A stretch of DNA of 64,000 nucleotides. Source: Liopterus haemorrhoidalis (lineage: Eukaryota > Arthropoda > Insecta > Coleoptera > Dytiscidae). Positions within the stretch are counted from its first letter, which is position 1; the number at the start of each line of letters is the position of its first letter. Positions 54,586 to 64,000 of the stretch are shown piece after piece. The notes beneath the pieces are model-generated. The model was not told the origin of the DNA, did not search any database, and was given only the letters and a program-made list of their open reading frames with translations. Both the position numbers and the translations under genes were made by a program. The stretch covers positions 48,064,509 to 48,128,508 of the forward strand of contig OZ020618.1 in the NCBI GenBank assembly GCA_963971575.1. The letters are read 5' to 3'.

Positions 54586-55044
54586 CTAACGACGAGTTCT
54601 GTTTCTGGTATATCTAAACTTTCTACTAATCTTTCGAACTCCTGTCTGACAACTTATAACTGCCTTTGGGAAATGCGGAAAACACTCTTCAAATCTTGCA
54701 CGATATGGTTCAAGTAGAGTAAAATTATAACCGGTCCTTTTCAAAATTCCCCTTTCTACCGCAAGCCACAAAGAATTTGCAATAACGTTTTCAAGTGCTC
54801 TCCCTCTAGTTGTATCAAGGGTTTTGTTGCCATTTGCAAAATATTTGCTTGTATCATCGTCCCACTTTTCTTCCGTTTGGACATTTCTAGTAACTCTTTC
54901 TTTTAATTTTTTTCTAGAATGAAACTCACTAAATTTCTTTGCAGCATTAACTTTTCCACCGGTCGTTTTGTTTTGTTCATTAGGATTTGTAACATCTTCT
55001 TCATTTCGTTTCTTCAATTTTCTAATTTTCGTCATTATTTTCAA
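54586..55044 (-). CDS. Unknown basic protein, 152 residues, single exon
   Basis: This is the only longer intact frame in the window without transposon motifs. The start has a favourable AAAATGA context. The N-terminal third is rich in Lys/Arg/Glu (KIRKLKKRNEEDVTNPNEQN) and probably disordered. The middle has WDDDTSKYFANGNKTLDTTR, and the C-terminal part looks folded (NVIANSLWLAVERGILKRTG, then FTLLEPYRARFEECFPHFPK) and ends in an Arg-rich tail. There is no signal peptide or membrane segment. An AATAAA poly-A signal lies about 55 bases beyond the stop (near 54530). No domain is recognised. It could be a small host gene, a processed gene copy, or an accessory frame of an unknown element. Confidence 0.5.
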   Translation of the reverse strand: MKIMTKIRKLKKRNEEDVTNPNEQNKTTGGKVNAAKKFSEFHSRKKLKERVTRNVQTEEKWDDDTSKYFANGNKTLDTTRGRALENVIANSLWLAVERGILKRTGYNFTLLEPYRARFEECFPHFPKAVISCQTGVRKISRKFRYTRNRTRR

Positions 55045-55339
55045 TGTTTCGGATAAATTTCATATTTTTGTTGTATCTTGTTTTACGTTTGAGTTTGTGT
55101 TTTAATTCGTGGCATTAACATTTATCCAGATTTTGATTTACATAAATTTTTATAACCAGAAAGTCAATCATAATTGCTAAAATTGCTACAAATTTGACAT
55201 ATTTCAACTTTGACAAGCTGGTCACTTGGTAACAACGGATACCTTTTCCGTGATACATTAAAATCATAATATCAATATCAATAAATGAGTACTCGTTATC
55301 TAAAAACATTCCTGCCTTATTAATACAAATGCTACTATA
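55045..55339. other. Upstream region of the unknown frame
   Basis: No promoter motif is clear and there are no further coding motifs. Confidence 0.4.
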
Positions 55340-56045
55340 GGGAAATCGGCGAAACAGTGCAGTTGCGTCACTTGAAAGGTCACAAAAAAATGTGACGTCA
55401 GGTTTAGAACGTTTACATTCATCTATTTAACGAATGTAATATTTGTACGCTGTCACTTGTATCGAAATGAAATAAAAATATAAGAATAAGAACAGAATAG
55501 AAACAAATAAATTATTCTAATAGGCAAAATAGTCCTACAAAGGACTGATGTGATCCAAAAATATAATAAAAGAAAAGAAAATAAAAATAAGTTGAATATA
55601 ACCTAAAAACTATGCAGTACACACAAAATCAAATAAGATAATCTATAAGAAAATATATAACTAAATACAAAACTGCTAAATAAACAACAAACTAAATAAA
55701 AAAGGTTTTTAGAAATTACTATAAGTTAGATATTTGAATACAAGTCAGTATCAAAACACAACAGACGTATTATTAAATGACAAATGTAAACATCGTTTTA
55801 TTCAGGGATACCAATACACATGTCCCTATATTAAATAAACACTTTTAAAATTTGTAAATCTTCAAAATGACTACCGAACGCAAATTAAATATGACTTCAA
55901 AAGGTATTTTTAGTAAAATAAAAGAGTAAAGAGCAATACTAGTCTATGAAAAAAAAAATCGATTTAGTTATTTTTTCGCCACTAAGTTTGTCATTGAAGT
56001 TATGACGCAAAATGACGAACTGCGCTGTTTCAGCGACTGAGCTAT
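55340..56045. mobile_element. TIR element with GCAGTTGCGTCA ends, ~700 bp
   Basis: TCGGCGAAACAGTGCAGTTG followed by CGTCAC at the left, and an inverted GACGAACTGCGCTGTTTCAGCGACTGA at the right, form imperfect ~26-bp ends. The interior is AT-rich without coding sequence. The palindrome at 58891-59170 has closely related GGCGAATCAGTGCAGTTACG ends. Confidence 0.6.
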
Positions 56046-56317
56046 ACGTATGTTTTTCCATAATGTACATTGTTGAATGCAATATCATTGTGAGATGTTA
56101 TCATTGTTAAGAAATGTTATTAAAGAAAAACATTTCTTTTAATGTAAACGTCAAATACATTCAAACCTGTAATATTTTGAACCGTTATTTAATCTGTATA
56201 AACTTTGCAAGTTCTGTCAACTATTTATTTTTCTTCTGAACTTTGAACAAAGCTGAACAATAATTCTTGTAGGTATTTAGATTTAGAGCATATAATTTCA
56301 AACACTTCTTGAATCTA

Positions 56318-56724
56318 CACTCTGTTCCAAACGGTTAGGCGGAACTAGATTATGCAATCTAGTTACTTTCATCGTTTAAATCGTGCTTTGCGGCCGTTTT
56401 GTTTAAGCTTTGTAAATCATATTTACAATAAACATTTTTTGGTTAAGGTTAATATCATTTTAAAATGTCATTTTCTTTATATTTTGATTTTTTGTGCCAT
56501 TCTTAATACAAATTTCCCATTTATTTATTTTTTTGTCATTAAAATATCTAAAAAAAATATTTAATTTTGACATATGTCATTCGTTTCCATGGTTTTATTG
56601 TTGGAATTTTAAATTTTGACATCCTAACGTGAAAAATGAAATAACCCAAGCAAGGTCCCTTCTCGTGACAACCTAAAAGAACTAAATTCCCATTTAGTTC
56701 CGCTTAACCGTTTGGAACAGACTG
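56318..56724 (+). mobile_element. CAGTCTGTTCC MITE, copy 2 (TA target)
   Basis: 407 bp, with ends CACTCTGTTCCAAACGGTTA and inverted TAACCGTTTGGAACAGACTG, TA on both sides. Closely similar to 11118-11514 throughout. It lies directly beside a mariner fragment of the 14815 family. Confidence 0.9.
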
Positions 56725-57057
56725 TATCTACTAATAAATTCAGCATACCAATCGGTTATAGTTGATTTGCTTGGTGCAGAGTCTCTATAACGCTTATCAA
56801 GCCTCTGTTTGGCTTCAACAGTATATTTTCCATCAAAAAACAATGTTTAATCAACACAAGAAATTATTTTTTATCCATTCTTTTGAAAATTACAAAACTG
56901 GAGTCACTAAAACCACTGTAACCTCTAAACTATTGGTCAGAATGTCATGAAATTTTCACACGTATCGTTTGAAGGTTGGTACTATCCAGAAATCATATGG
57001 GTCTGTCAACAGTATTGCCATATATATGTCAGACCGGAGACTTATTGAGTGAAGTGT
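56725..57057 (-). mobile_element. Mariner 5'-end fragment
   Basis: The minus strand has the terminal repeat ending at 57057 next to TA and the N-terminal coding part (KEFRVLIKHC-like, LMENILLKPNRGLISVIETL in broken frames). It matches 14815-15090 and 47270-47600. It stops at the MITE, and no continuation is seen on the other side. Confidence 0.8.
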
Positions 57058-57059
57058 TA

Positions 57060-57929
57060 TATACATATATATAAATAATCGTTGTTGGCAATGTTACTAG
57101 TTTTATTTAAGATAGTTAGCTTGGTATAAGAAACTTTTAATGTCTGGGGATTATACGTAGCGTTAACCGATTAAATTCTGATCTTTCAGCTGTTTTGTCA
57201 CATAATAAAAATTCAATTCAATAAATCACATCCCGATTACTGGTTAAAAAGCATCTTTATCGTCCGATTATAGGAGACCACTAGATTTTCTTGTGCGATA
57301 AAACTTATCTCATGAATAAATGATGCGTCACGTGCGGGTATATGACGAGTGAAACACATCGATTTGATAAAGTGATCAGAAGAAAAAAAAAAAGGAAGAA
57401 GCAGTGAGAAATTTACAGCAGGAAATGTTGAGTGTGAAGGAACGTGTGAATTGGAGTTGTTAGAAGATTGGTGGGGTGTCAATGTTGCACGCCCTCATCG
57501 TGTTAAGACAGATGGCTCTGAGGTCGCAGATAATTCTCGAAACCGTGAGTTCTGCCTCTTGTAAGAAAGAACTTCAATCAATTAGATGGCAAATGGAAAT
57601 CTTGTCTACTGTTAGCAATCGCTTTTTTCAACTTGGATTTTAACGATTTTCTTTAAAAACTTTTGTAATCTTATTATTGATAATGGAATTATGTTCAGCT
57701 TAACAATGTTTACTAATAATTCTGAAGAGTGTTTATTTAAAATAAGTGCTCTTATTTGTATATTATAAGAGAACTGAAAATTGGCAGAAGTTAATCGTTA
57801 ATTGAAAGAGCGTAATGCTTACGACGGTGGACGAGAAAAGGTCAGTGTGAGGCACAGAGATAATATGTATTGATGTTAGTTATCTGTTTCACTAGGAGTT
57901 ATCTTGTTCTTGGCCAAAACATTGCGTGA
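57060..57929. other. Stretch without recognised genes
   Basis: Nothing recognised. Confidence 0.5.
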
Positions 57930-58955
57930 TTTCTATATAATATAAGGCCTTTGACTGCGTGTCACACGACATCCTGCTAGACAAACTTTATAATTATGGC
58001 TTCAGCAAAGACAGTGTAAACATGTTAAAGTCTTATCTGTCAGATAGAAAACAATATGTCCACGTAGATAATAATAAGATCTCTGATATGAAAAATATAT
58101 TAATAGGTGTTCCTCAAGGATCAATCCTTGGCCCACTTCTTTTCCTCATATACATAAATGACTTTCCTAACTTTCTCAATTCCAGATGTATTCTTTATGC
58201 AGACGACTCAAATTTAATTACGAGATCCTCCTCAATTCACGATGTATTAAGCACATGTGATACTGAATTTGAATTGACCAGTAGCTGGATGATAGCTAAT
58301 AAGTTAAAATGAACGACTTCTATTTACATTAAGAAAAAATACTTTCAATAATTCAGCTTCTGTGAAGTTCCTGGGTCCTAAGTTAACTTGGGAACAACAT
58401 GTAGATCAACTCAGTAGTAAATTAAGCAAAACTATATATCTCTTGCGCAACCTTGTGGGCTCCGTTAATCTAGAGATATTAAAAACTGTATACTTTTCAC
58501 TCTTCCAGTCGTACATCTCATATGTTCTAGCTTTGGGTCACTTTTCAGCTGCTGGAAGAATCTTTGCTCTTCAACGTAGAGCTATAAGAGTTATTGATGG
58601 TAAATCTTACAGAGAGGATTGTAGACGCTCTTTTATAATTCTAAAGATTATGACCCTCCCTTGCCTATTCATTTACCTATGTGTCCTCTATACCTACAAT
58701 AATAAAGACAAATTCGTTTCCCGTTCTGTATATCACACTCATGATACCAGACACAAAAATAATCTAATTCCCAAACTTTGCTGTATCAATAAAACAAAAA
58801 ATAGCCTAAATTACTATTCCCCTCTGTTTTAATAAACTACCAGAGAATCTCAAAAGTCTACCTGTACGGAGTTTCAAGAGCTCTGTAAGAAATATATTAA
58901 TTTCAAATCCTGTCTGTACAATAGATGAGTTTTTTGATCTTCATATTGAATGAAA
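57930..58955 (+). pseudogene. CR1/Jockey-like LINE reverse transcriptase
   Basis: The frame begins inside motif A (KAFDCVSHDILLDKLYNYGF), followed by LKSYLSDRKQYVHVDN, GVPQGSILGPLLFLIYINDF and CILYADDSNLITRSSS. A frame break at 58312 leads to VKFLGPKLTWEQHVDQLSSK, FALQRRAIRVIDGKSYREDC and HTHDTRHKNNLIPKLC. After another break at 58832 it ends NKLPENLKSLPVRSFKSS and DEFFDLHIE with a stop at about 58953. Motif order and the QRRAxR and FNKLP elements fit the CR1/Jockey group. It is related to 25621-27605. The N-terminal half is missing. Confidence 0.9.
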
Positions 58956-59170
58956 CTATTATATATGTATACTAGCGTCGGCGAATCAGTGCAGTTACGT
59001 CACAATACGAAACAAACGAATGTATTGTTTGGAACAATGCAATTGTTTGTTACGTCGTGTGACCTAACTGCACTGATTCGCTGACGCTAGTATACATATA
59101 TAATAGTTTCATCCAATATGAAGATCAAAAAACTCATCTATTTTACAGACAGGATTTGAAATTAATATAT
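58891..59170. repeat. 280-bp palindrome spanning the LINE end
   Basis: 58891-59030 and 59031-59170 are inverted copies with only a few mismatches over ~115 bp from the outside (TATTAATTTCAAATCCTGTC on both ends). The outer ~65 bp are the last codons of the LINE, and the inner part holds TAGCGTCGGCGAATCAGTGC ends of the TIR family seen at 55340-56045. Confidence 0.9.
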
Positions 59171-59300
59171 CTTATTCTCGCTAGTTGGCTCTTACAAGCG
59201 ACTGAACCAACTTTCTACATATTCGTTCCCTAAACATTTAAACGTAATAGTAGTCGAAGGTTAACGCGAGTAGTAAACATCTTGTCGGAAAAAGTAACTA

Positions 59301-60610
59301 CAAGGTGTCTCAAAAGAAATTTTATATTTAGTGGATCGATTAAAAAAAAAGTAAGCCGTATATAGAAAAAATGTTTATTAATTATTAAAATACACTTTTT
59401 GGGGATTTATTTCTTAAAAATAATATCGTCTAAATGTAGACCCCCGCGTTCTCGGCACTCATTTAATCGAACAGTATAATTACTTACGACGTCTCGGCAG
59501 GTGGACTCAGGGATGGCTGCCATTTCGTGACGGATATTTTCTTTCAAATGCGCCAGTGAAGTCGGTTTATTGGCATAAACTTTAGATTTAAGATAACCCC
59601 ATAGGAAAAAGTCCATAGGGGTTAAATCTGGACTGCGTGGAGGCCAATTTATGTCACCTCTCCGGGAGATCAATTTGCCTGAGAAAATTTCACGAACACG
59701 TGGCAGAGACATATTGGACGTGTGTGAAGTTGCTCCGTCCTGTTGGAACCATGTTCTTTGGTTATAGCCAGGAAAGTTTTGCAGTTCAAGTACCAAGAAG
59801 TTGTCTAACATCTCCACATAACGCTCTGAATTCACTTTAACTGCACGCCCCCTTTCGTCTTCAAAAAAGTAAGGGCCGATAATTCCTCGCGCCGACATCG
59901 CAGCCTATACGGTCACTTTAGGCGAATGTAGGGGTTTCTGATGTTTGCGTTTCGGATTCGTTGCACTTCAGTAGCGGCAGTTCTGCTTATTTACGTGGCC
60001 ATTAAGATGAAAATGAGCTTCATCCGAAAACAAAATGTTGGTAAACGTTGAAAATCGCTCAATCACCTGATTTACGAAATTAAGCATCTGACTGGCATCT
60101 TGGGGCTTTAATTCTTGCACCAATTGAATTTTGTAGGGGTGCAGCTTTAGGTCTTTGTGCATAATGCGATGTAATGATGATCTATGCACATTTAAAGCAC
60201 TTGCGCGCTTCCGAATTGAAAGGTTCGGGTCGTCACGAACAGACTGATTAACATTCTCCACGTTTTCTACCGTTCTTGATGACCTAGGTCGCCCGGATTT
60301 TGATTTATCCAGCGTTGTACCAGTCTCTTCAAACTTTTTAACCCAATGTCGAATGAGAGGAATGCTTGGCGCATCATTTAAGTGGCGAAAACCTCGAATA
60401 CTGCAGAATTTTCTACGCGCTACAGTCGCCGAATCACCGTTTTTGTAAAACTCTCGCACGCATAACGCGCGGTCTGCTCCCGAGAAACGATCCATAGCGT
60501 CTGAATTCCCAAGAGCCAGGCTACCGATTGACATAACCCCCGCGCCCCTCGGATACGTTGCGTTCACGCAGTAAGCTAAATAAATATAAAATTTCTTTTG
60601 AGACATCTTG
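59301..60610 (-). mobile_element. DD41D mariner, full length (1310 bp)
   Basis: The ends CAAGGTGTCTCAAAAG and inverted CTTTTGAGACATCTTG are flanked by TA on both sides (59299-59300 and 60611-60612). Terminal inverted repeats run about 30 bp. Copies of the same family are at 30815-31707 (deleted) and 63697-64000 (cut by the window edge). Confidence 0.95.
59407..60495 (-). pseudogene. DD41D transposase, two nonsense codons only
   Basis: A single frame of about 362 codons starts at MDRFSGADRALCVREFYKNG (an earlier in-frame Met is at 60534). It has an N-terminal helix-turn-helix region, the linker SKSGRPRSSRTVENVE, a second HTH (RKRASALNVHRSSLHRIM), the first Asp in ILFSDEAHFHLNG, the second in WFQQDGATSHTSN and the third in PRSPDLTPMDFFLWGYLKSK. 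I count 41 residues between the last two. The only lesions seen are TGA at 59968-59970 and TAG at 59905-59907, both where related sequence suggests Trp. No frameshift is seen. Confidence 0.92.
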
Positions 60611-60612
60611 TA

Positions 60613-61914
60613 TTTTATCCGTGTACTCTAAAAGGATTAGAAATCCTTAGAGTGGTGCGTAGTACCCCATTCTGTAATAAACTTCATTCGCGAATGAAGC
60701 TATTATAATTATTTTTAAATTCTAGCATTAATCGTTAAATTATCTGTACTTTTAGACAATATTTTCCTTCTGAATAACTCGACATTAGCTCCATCTTTCT
60801 CCATTGTGAACAATTAAACTCCAGCTGAGTAATGCGAACTTAAATAGCTGCTTAGGACTTTTATGCGTTTGTTTGAGTAAAAAAAGAGTAATATTTCTGA
60901 GCGAGTCGTTAAAGCAAGTTCGATTCACCCTCTGAAAAGAAATTTAGGAGTCACGTTGTTCAGAAACCTAACCTAACGAGAAATCAATGAAGAAGACATC
61001 ATGTTAAAATAATGGGCATGACGAGTTTCTCGTTCGAGTGGGGTCGCCTTAAGGACTCGAAAAGGATTTAAAATTAAATGCTATAACGGCTCGCAGGCCT
61101 ATATTAATCATACTTTATAAGAACAGCACAGAGTGTACGGGACAGATATTTAAATCAATTTTCATTCATCAGGATTATACTGATATTAATTGAGAAAAAA
61201 TAAACGTCCTGCAATTTTAAGTAGATTTTTTATATAAATTGCTTGATTTCTTGAATTTATGATTTTGTGAGTTTATTTATGGCTTAAAAATTTACGTTTT
61301 AGGAGTTCTTTGGTATAACCACAATAGCAAATAATGTATAGAAGTTATTGTAAAGGGGAAATATATAGAGAAATACAGTGCGGTTATTTTAAGCTGGTCG
61401 ATTGCTCAGTAGCCAGAAAAATAGGAGGGGAGGTCGATAGTATTCGTGTGGCAATCGTGCGGTACAATCACTCGAAAACTAAATTTCCAAAATAAATTAG
61501 GAGCCGTTCGTGCATCACTTGTGCGTTTTTTTTTTTATGTACTAAAGTACCACAACTTAAGACTTACTCACTTGTAATGGATTTTAGAGATGAGGACCTT
61601 CTTTATCACTTATATTTTGGTTTATCACTTATATTTTGGGGTTGAAAAATTGAAAAATATACTGTATTTCAAGGTTTACCTCAACTGAAATCTGGTCACC
61701 CAGCTTGTAATACTGTTGCACTCTGCACAGTACAGTCTCTCACCGGCCAGCTTAAGATAGCCGGACTGTAAGTATCAAGGGTATCCAAACCAATTAAAAC
61801 TATTAGGTAACCGTTTTTCTGGCAATGAAGAAATTTTATGCGTGGAGAGACTAGGAGGATGTTAGAAGAAATGAGGATGATAAAGAGGACAATAGGTAAT
61901 ATTTAGTACTGAAC
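60613..61914. other. Stretch without recognised genes
   Basis: TTTATCACTTATATTTTGG is duplicated in tandem near 61600-61640. Nothing else recognised in 1.3 kb. Confidence 0.5.
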
Positions 61915-61926
61915 ATTTAAAATCCA

Positions 61927-62182
61927 AGCCAACGGAGTGGCCGAGCGCATTAACTCGTGCGGTTTTAGACTGTTGGAAACAGGCGTGACTGGGCGGCCGG
62001 TGGTTCGAGCCTGCTTCGTTGGTGATATTATTCGGGCGAGAATAATATGTTTATATTACTCTTATTTCACAATCATTCACCCCTCATCCAGGTGTAGGAG
62101 CTCGCCCCCAGGCATCGGCGTTTAGCCTCGTTGCAGAAATAAAGGCCGATGTAAAATAAATAATATAATAATAATAATAATA
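61927..62182 (+). mobile_element. tRNA-derived SINE with perfect target duplication
   Basis: ATTTAAAATCCA flanks the element on both sides (61915-61926 and 62183-62194). It starts with a tRNA-like head, continues with a ~130-bp body (TAGGAGCTCGCCCCCAGGCA, CGTTTAGCCTCGTTGC) and ends in an ATA-repeat tail. Such a SINE depends on a partner LINE, and the simple tail suggests an RTE- or CR1-like partner rather than poly-A-dependent elements. Confidence 0.92.
61928..62023 (+). other. tRNA-like head of the SINE (class II, Leu-like)
   Basis: GCCAACG and CGTTGGT pair as a complete 7-bp acceptor stem. Box A (GTGGCCGAGCGC), an anticodon-like loop TTTTAGA (TAG, as in Leu), a long variable arm and box B (GGTTCGAGCC) are all present. 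As part of a SINE it serves as the RNA polymerase III promoter, not as a tRNA. Confidence 0.85.
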
Positions 62183-62270
62183 ATTTAAAATCCATGAGTA
62201 AATTATTTATTATTAGTATTGTTTCAATAAACTGTATATATTTGTAACATTTATTCTTTTATTCATATTA

Positions 62271-62765
62271 TAAAAATCTGATCAAAAATTCCTGTTGTAC
62301 TATTCCGGTTCACACCAATGTACATTACTTAGAATTTTTTCAGATTTTTAGTTTGAACTATCTGAGCTACAGGTGTGACACAAAAAAATTTTTTGCACAA
62401 TTTTGGCAAAAATTGCATCAAAATAATTTATTTTGCAAAAATAAAAATTTGATCGTCAATCCACGTACTAAGCGCTTTCATTATATACCTTACTCAGAAT
62501 TAAAAAAAAATATATTTTTTTTCGATGAGCACATATTTGTTTATATTTTTAGGGGGATTTGTTTTTTAGATGTTTTAGCATTTTTCCTATGCGCGGGTCA
62601 AAGAGTTGTTAAGCATGCCATATTTCAACTATCTAGGTTTAGCCGTTTGTCTACAATTTTTACCGAACAGACAGACAGACAGACAGACCTTAAACCCTGT
62701 CTGTTTAAGGGGGATTAAGGGGGTATAAGAGTTTTTGGTCATACCTACAAAACCCTAAAAAGAAG
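62271..62765 (-). mobile_element. (CTGT)n family element, copy D
   Basis: Inverted copy with the AGGGTTTTGTAGGTATGACC box at 62765-62740, CTGT repeats near 62666-62690 and the conserved body to 62271, where it is cut before the tRNA-like segment. Confidence 0.75.
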
Positions 62766-62955
62766 CAGAGAAACATCATCTACTTGTTGGACTGATGACA
62801 TCAAGCGAATAATCACAATCTGGACGCAGGAGTCACAGGACAAAAAAAAAAAAAAAAAAAAAACAGTTTTTGCGGACGCAAATATGTTTAAGGAAGGCCT
62901 ATATTTAACAATGGATGACAACTGGGTGATGAAGGAGATGATATATTTCTGATGT
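62766..62955 (+). pseudogene. RTE-like LINE extreme C-terminus
   Basis: Plus-strand pieces read CWTDDIKRIITIWTQESQDK, then, after an A run, LRKAYIQQWMTT-like sequence and a TGATGAAGGAGATGA tail. The pattern WTDDIKR...EAYIQQW is typical of RTE-type 3' ends. It joins copy D exactly at its AGGG end, as the RTE piece at 29690 nearly joins copy B. Confidence 0.5.
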
Positions 62956-63696
62956 AGCTTTATAAGCGTATTCTTAAAAGCCATATGTTTTCATACTTAA
63001 TATCAAATCTATTGTAAAACTATTTAACCCTTTTTTTGCTTTCAATTTTCCTTTAAGTGTGAAACAATATCTTACAAAGTAACAAATCTAATTGTTTCAC
63101 ATGTTGCAGCATGAGAAAGCAATCGCGGAATGAAAGCGTAGCTTTGAAACGTATGGCAAATTAACCAATGTCTTAGTACGGGTTGTGATCGATTTTCTGT
63201 AATGTTCAATATAATTCAACAAGTGAACTGGTTGGATTAATCCGAGAAGAGTTGAAGCGGACCCCGACTGTGCGACTACTGACAACTCCGTATTCGCTCC
63301 TGGAGGGTGCTGCTGAAATATATGATCGTAATAAAACGACTCGAAACAATACATTCCTGTTGCAAGGCGCGAAGAGAGAAGGCAAGAGTTAATGGCTGAT
63401 TCCAGAATACAACAAGAGCAACGCTCATTACCTTGTTTTATTTTAGATTAATTACCGTTATTCTAAATTTGTTGGTTTAAATATTTTATTTCATTATCTA
63501 AAGCGAAATGAATTCGAGCGATTCTGTTACCGTTTGACACCAAAATCAGTTAAGCTAAAATCGGGCGAATTATTAGGTAAAATCGTCGAGTAGCGTATTC
63601 GGGGGGGGGGGGGGGGCACTGGGGGCACGATATGACAATTTTACAAATTTAAAATAATCGTAGAGCAAAAAAATTTTTAGCATTTTAAAATATATA
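62956..63696. other. Stretch without genes; G16 run
   Basis: A pure run of sixteen Gs lies at 63601-63616, followed by CACTGGGGGCACG. Nothing else recognised. Confidence 0.5.
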
Positions 63697-64000
63697 CAAG
63701 GTGTCTCAAAAGAAATTTTATATTTATTTAGCTTACTGCGTGAACGCAACGTATCAGAGGGGCGCGGGGGTTATGTCAATCGGTAGCCTGGCTCTTGGGA
63801 ATTCAGTTGCTATGAAGCGTTTCTCGGGAGCAGACCGCGCGTTATGCGTGCGAGAGTTTTACAAAAACGGTGATTCGGCGACTGTAGCGCGTAGAAAATT
63901 CTGCAGTATTCGAGGTTTTCGCCACTTAAATGATGCGCCAAGCATTCCTCTCATTCGACATTGGGTTAAAAAGTTTGAAGAGACTGGTACAACGCTGGAT
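63697..64000 (+). mobile_element. DD41D mariner, third copy, cut by the window end
   Basis: It starts CAAGGTGTCTCAAAAG next to TA. The frame from ATG 63773 (or from the Met of MKRFSGADRAL) reads through REFYKNGDSATVARRKFC and LIRHWVKKFEETGTTLD to the last base without a break. Apart from a few residues it equals the copy at 59301-60610, so this may be a complete one. Confidence 0.92.

Noticed and set aside
61928..62023. Functional tRNA-Leu gene
   Set aside because: It heads a SINE with body, simple tail and target duplication, and lacks a T-run terminator directly after the acceptor stem.

Overview
The window reads as AT-rich arthropod (most likely insect) intergenic DNA made almost entirely of transposable elements. 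The evidence is the mix of families: many mariner relatives with TA target duplications, two kinds of DD41D transposase, an R1/TRAS-type LINE, Jockey/CR1-like and RTE-like LINE remains, hAT elements with 8-bp duplications, a tRNA-derived SINE and many short inverted-repeat elements. There are no operons, no rRNA, no CRISPR and no certain host gene. The best candidate non-transposon reading frame is a 152-residue basic protein at 54586-55044 on the minus strand. A short CRE/CCAAT-like cluster near 48.0 kb could be a promoter.

Layout. 0-9.5 kb: truncated Jockey and CR1-type LINEs, a foldback element whose arms are tandem repeats (2680-3814), a (CTGT)n family element with a tRNA-like segment (4790-5982), ~130-bp tandem repeats, a G-rich MITE, an RTE tail and a TTAA-flanked MITE. 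9.5-20 kb: microsatellites, a TA-flanked MITE with an adjoining partial copy, hAT ends, a DD34D mariner pseudogene (about 14815-16047) and a nest of hAT elements (16652-19896). 20-30 kb: RTE, CR1/Jockey and RNase H-bearing LINE pieces, and a LINE split by a hAT element (26656-27336) that holds a perfect 74-bp palindrome. 30-43 kb: a second (CTGT)n element carrying a LINE and a deleted DD41D mariner, head-to-head mariner ends, further mariners, an LTR-like block, and two nearly identical DD41D deletion derivatives. One of these sits in a long-inverted-repeat element with hammerhead-like motifs. 43-54 kb: an R1-like LINE with a 16-bp target duplication, a second LTR-like block, a 1.4-kb satellite with a ~153-bp higher-order period, mariners and MITEs. 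54-64 kb: the 152-residue frame, a 0.7-kb TIR element, a CR1/Jockey-like LINE ending in a 280-bp palindrome, an almost intact DD41D mariner (59301-60610), a SINE, and a third DD41D copy running off the right edge.

The genes do not form a pathway. What the window records is an order of insertion, readable from target duplications: hAT into LINE, hAT into foldback element, mariner into foldback element, LINE and mariner into (CTGT)n element, MITE beside mariner. The youngest activity appears to be the DD41D families and the hAT element with the palindrome. Boundaries without a target duplication are approximate, and family names come from motif reading only, not from database searches.
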